A DNA stretch of 64,000 nucleotides. Source: Labia minor (Eukaryota; Arthropoda; Insecta; Dermaptera; Spongiphoridae). Location: the NCBI GenBank assembly GCA_963082975.1, contig OY720344.1, positions 98,185,781 through 98,249,780 on the forward strand, written 5' to 3'. Shown here piece after piece: positions 60,628 through 64,000 of this stretch (the stretch's first letter is position 1; every line of letters starts with the position of its first letter). The notes below the pieces were generated by a model that was not told the origin of the DNA, did no database searches, and saw only the letters and a program-made list of their open reading frames with translations. Made by a program: the position numbers and the translations under genes.

Positions 60628-60857
60628 CCATCTATTTATCTCTGTGGCTCTACAGAACTCGAAAGTTCTTGGCTACAGAAATCACATTTCTCCAAGTGTT
60701 CTGAGCGACAACCATCCAACTCCAACCCTCTCCCATCTCTCTCACCTCACTTCTTAGCAGACGTTTCCCACTCGGTCTCCCCACCAATATATTTTTCCGT
60801 CATTTTTTCCTCTCCCATTCTGCCCAGCCCATAGCGCAACCTACTCGCTTTTATAAC
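60628..60857 (-). pseudogene. RTE-like LINE 3' tail (copy L3)
   Basis: 'ctctacagaactcgaaagtt', 'tctcccatctctctcacct' and 'gacgtttcccactcggtctc' match L2. The left edge is a CTATTTATCT tail. A deletion relative to L2 removes part of the middle (near 60758). 5'-truncated near 60857. Confidence 0.8.
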
Positions 60858-60897
60858 ATGAGATAATTAGATAGTGATCTTGGAACTTATCTTAAAT

Positions 60898-61149
60898 CAG
60901 TGATTCTCAACCAATGTGCCGCGAGATTTTCAAAAGTGTGCCGCGATATTATCAAAATGTGCCGCGAAATTATTACAAATGTAAAGAGGCTCTTAAACAT
61001 TCATTTCCGACATTTTTTTTCTAAATATTTTCAATATGGTTCTAAAAAAAAGGTAAACCGACTTTTACAATTATCTTTTTCTTTGTGTGCCGCCAAATAT
61101 TTAAATCGTTAAAAGTGTGCCGCGGTAAAAAAAAAGTTGAGAATCACTG
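60898..61149. mobile_element. hAT MITE with TSD TCTTAAAT
   Basis: Left end CAGTGATTCTCAACCAATGT; right end inverse CAGTGATTCTCAACTTTTTT. Exact 8-bp duplication TCTTAAAT at 60890-60897 and 61150-61157. The same subfamily as 44.2 kb ('gtgccgcgaga'). The 70-codon plus-strand frame inside is not a gene. Confidence 0.95.
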
Positions 61150-61192
61150 TCTTAAATCGAAATGTCTAATTTTGATGAAGATTTAACAAAAG

Positions 61193-61228
61193 CAATAATA
61201 ATAATAATAATTATTATTATTATTATTG
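61193..61228. repeat. Perfect 36-bp (AAT)n/(ATT)n palindrome
   Basis: C(AATAAT...)AA followed directly by its exact inverse ending in G: 18 bp on each side with no spacer, able to form a cruciform or hairpin. Probably built from an AAT microsatellite and its inverted copy. Confidence 0.9.
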
Positions 61229-61229
61229 T

Positions 61230-62748
61230 CCTTAATATAATACAAGTATAGTATACAAGATACAAACAAAAATTTTTATTTTATTTATTGAGAAAATATC
61301 TTATTTCAGAAAAATAAAATAAAAATCAATCAAAAAATTATTAAACAACTTCTTTGTCTTGATATTAACAAAAAAAAAAAAAAAAAATTAAAAAAATTAA
61401 ATAATATACTTAAATTTTGTAGTATTTTTTTATTTAAAGTTAGTTCGGATTTTATAATTTCAAATCTTGTTAATGATATAAATAAATATTATTAGCCATT
61501 TGAAAACAATAGAAAAACCCAGTAAGTTATTAAGGCTTCATTACCGTGTTCACTATACTCGTGCGTGCTGGTTGTAATGTAAAGTCTATACAAATAAGTA
61601 AGGTTTCTCAACTTCAATAGATATTATAGATTTTTTCGACAATTCAGTAAAAGATAAGCGACAAGAGGCAAGCGTACTATATTATATACTGTATTATATA
61701 GAATTCGATGAGAAAATCAATAATTAATTTATCTAACATTCGTAGTTAATAATAGTTAATACTAAAATATTGTAAAGAACAAGAACTTTTTTTTTAAAGT
61801 TATAAATATCTACCTTCTATATATCTTAAATACTTTAACCTAGGTTAAGGAACCTTAGGTAATATATTTCTGCTATCACAATAGTACTAAAATTAGTTCC
61901 AAACAACAACAGTAATAAAGGAACGTTCTTGAAGTTTAATTTTTTTTTGACGTCATAGTTCAGTAAGTAAATATCGAAAATGCTGCTTAAGACAATCGAT
62001 TAGTAATTATGTCCCTTTAAATATTATCAATAAATACATCCTTTTAAGGAAACTTAGTGAAATCTAAATCTTTAATATATGCCATTGAAAGGTATGGTTG
62101 AAGTATTTAATATCCGACAAATATGGTTAAATTATATTATAATTTTTCAAAGAATAAATTATGGCAATAGTATCTTATTTTAATGCAAATGAGAATATTC
62201 CTCAATTTATTTCTGGAGAAATTTTTAAAGAACTTTTCATTAATTATTTTTTTTTTTTTTTGTGTGTGAATGAATTCATTTTATATAAGATTAATTTGTA
62301 ATTTAAGATTTGTTGACCTTTGTGTGATAAAAAATTCATATTAAACAGTGAATTTAAGTAGATTGATATAATAAATGTAGAACTGGCTTGAATAGATAAC
62401 AACTCCGAAAGACTTTCTAATAAGCCAATTATCTCCTTTTGGGTTTGAAATGAGAACAAACTCGCGGGAAATGAATTAGGTGTCGAGGGCGGGGTGCCGC
62501 GCCATGGATAAAGAACCGCGAATTGTTTCCACTTTAATTACCCGAGTCATAATGAAAACAACAGAGAGAAATATAATTACATATTTAAAAAAACAAACAC
62601 ATACACACACTCAATTTACGTATATATATATATATTATTTTTAATTTCTTTCAATTAAGTTTTTTAAAAATTTATTTTTTATTTCTTCAGTACTATTAAA
62701 AACATTAAAACTAAAAATAATAAATAAATAACATTAAATTAAAAATAA
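61230..62748. other. AT-rich non-coding, nothing recognised
   Basis: A small GC-richer spot at 62463-62520 ('gtcgagggcggggtgccgcg') has no frame. The rest is A/T tracts. Confidence 0.5.
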
Positions 62749-62749
62749 G

Positions 62750-63663
62750 CTGGAGTGTCTCCACTCGACTATCTCGCAATTTGAATTGGATACAATAACA
62801 CATATTATATTTAAATTAAATTTCATTAAATATAAATTATAAATTAAAATTAATAAATTATATTTATTAAACCAGCGTATGTTTGGCTCTTTGTTGATGG
62901 CACCTCGTCACGTGCAGGTGCGTGATTGGCAGTCAACGTGTTAAAAAATTAATTCAGGTACTTTCAGCGAATGAATCAAGCTGAAATTCCATATATAGCA
63001 GTTTTATACAATCTTTATTCATATAAAAATTATTATCAAACATATATCTTTATTTTTACGGTGACTTTAGAGGAAATTTGAATTGGATTAATTAACAAAT
63101 ATTATATTTAAATTAAATTTAATTAATTAAATTATAAATTAAAAATATTCAATAATATCTATTAAACCAGCGGGTGTTTGGCTCTTTGTTGATGGCACCA
63201 TGTCACTTGCTGGCGCGTGATTGACAGTCAATGTGTTGAAAAATTAATTGCGGCACTTTCAGTGATTCAATCAAGCTGAAATTCTATATATAGCAGTTTT
63301 ATACAATTTTTAATCTTGTGAAAAACTATCAAACATATATCTTTATTTTTACGGTCACTTTAGAGAAAATTAGAGGAAAAAAATAAAAACGTTGTAGGTA
63401 ATGACCCTCTTCCGGTTGAGCTACATTTCTCAAAAGTTGATAGAAAACTACAAATTTTGAATAATGCCCATATACCTAATTTCATTATTCTAGCTCAAAC
63501 CGTTTTTGCGTAACCTTGTCTAGATACATACACACATACACAGACAGACATTTTTCTCAACCTTAGTGAATATGAATCAGGAACCTTCAAAACGTATAAA
63601 AACATCAAGATCTCGATATCGAAAATTTTCGTATTCGCAATACTATCTCTGGCGAGATAGTAA
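62750..63663 (+). mobile_element. Family A element, copy A6, with internal tandem duplication
   Basis: Left end: hairpin TGGAG/CTCCA with TGT loop (62751-62763), then CTCG, then ACTATCTCGC (62768-62777). Right end: hairpin CTATCTC/GAGATAG (63643-63660) overlapping GCGAGATAGT (63652-63661), the exact inverse of the left repeat, then AA. About 300 bp of the left interior is present twice (62779-63076 and 63077-63380), each containing 'gtttggctctttgttgatgg'. 914 bp, no ORF. Confidence 0.88.
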
Positions 63664-64000
63664 AAAAGAGGAAAATATAAATGGTCTTTATAAAATATTT
63701 AAAGTCTAGAATATATATTACAAAAGAAATTATTATTATATTCGTTTGTTAAATATATTTATTTATTTTTTTAAATTTTTGTTATTTTTTATTTTGAATT
63801 TTAGTAGGGGAAATAAAATGAACATGTTTTCTATAATGGAATGTTTAAATTAAAATATGCAGAAATTGATTTTATCCCCAAACCAGTCATTTATGTATAT
63901 ATATATATATGTGTGTGTGTGTGGGTGTATTAGGTATTGATTTCCTATCAAAGGGATGTATATCTTGCCAAAAAACAAAGGATGTAGTAGAAAATAGCAC
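63664..64000. other. AT-rich non-coding to window end; (TA)n(TG)n at 63895-63923
   Basis: Nothing recognised except the dinucleotide tract. Confidence 0.5.

Overview
This window reads as gene-poor nuclear DNA from an animal, most likely an arthropod. It is very AT-rich (roughly three quarters A+T by eye). It has long (AT)n, (AAT)n and CATA-type microsatellites and no operons, and almost all recognisable sequence is transposable-element debris of kinds common in insects and other arthropods: mariners, Buster-type hATs, Helitrons, RTE-like LINEs and tRNA-derived SINEs. I cannot name the species. I see no convincing host protein-coding gene, no rRNA, no functional tRNA and no CRISPR. The window could be intergenic DNA or the inside of a very long intron.

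Layout. 1-2.2 kb: SINE end and an RTE-like LINE 3' tail. 2.2-2.9 kb: 3' part of a classical Helitron ending in a hairpin and CTAG. 3.8-4.7 kb: internally deleted mariner. 6.5-7.6 kb: a composite element with hairpin ends (family B). 7.7-8.6 kb: a hAT MITE and a SINE. 8.8-13.8 kb: a cluster of two related repeat groups, A and C. 16.7-16.9 kb: a GC-rich hairpin island. 18-21 kb: LINE tail and further A copies. 21.7-22.4 kb: a mariner nested in a MITE. 25.2-28.1 kb: an (AAT)n-tailed repeat, a second GC-rich island and a Tc1/mariner remnant. 30.4-31.1 kb: a Tigger/pogo remnant. 32.4-34.7 kb: three hAT MITEs. 36.8-37.8 kb: a mariner with unusually long inverted repeats, sitting in a LINE reverse-transcriptase fragment. 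40.8 kb: a 204-bp MITE. 42.6-44.5 kb: SINEs and a hAT MITE. 50.4-51.3 kb: an unidentified open frame with a probable LTR-like fossil. 52.9 and 55.5 kb: SINEs. 57.2-60.3 kb: an almost intact 3.1-kb hAT transposon of the Buster/ZBED5 type. 60.3-61.2 kb: a LINE tail and a hAT MITE whose empty site is still present nearby. 62.7-63.7 kb: the largest A copy.

The elements tell a connected story. One nearly complete Buster-type transposase gene (616 codons once a 2-bp slip is discounted, plus one stop) lies among six short hAT copies. The autonomous copy and five of the MITEs keep exact 8-bp target duplications with central TA, as expected for Buster; the sixth MITE has decayed flanks. Families A and B share a previously unassigned terminal plan: a short hairpin, a 4-nt spacer and an inverted repeat at one end, and a hairpin overlapping the matching inverted repeat followed by GTAA at the other. 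This resembles Helentron/HINE elements and is the best candidate here for something undescribed. Group C carries two perfect TGACGTCA sites exactly 20 bp apart in all three copies.
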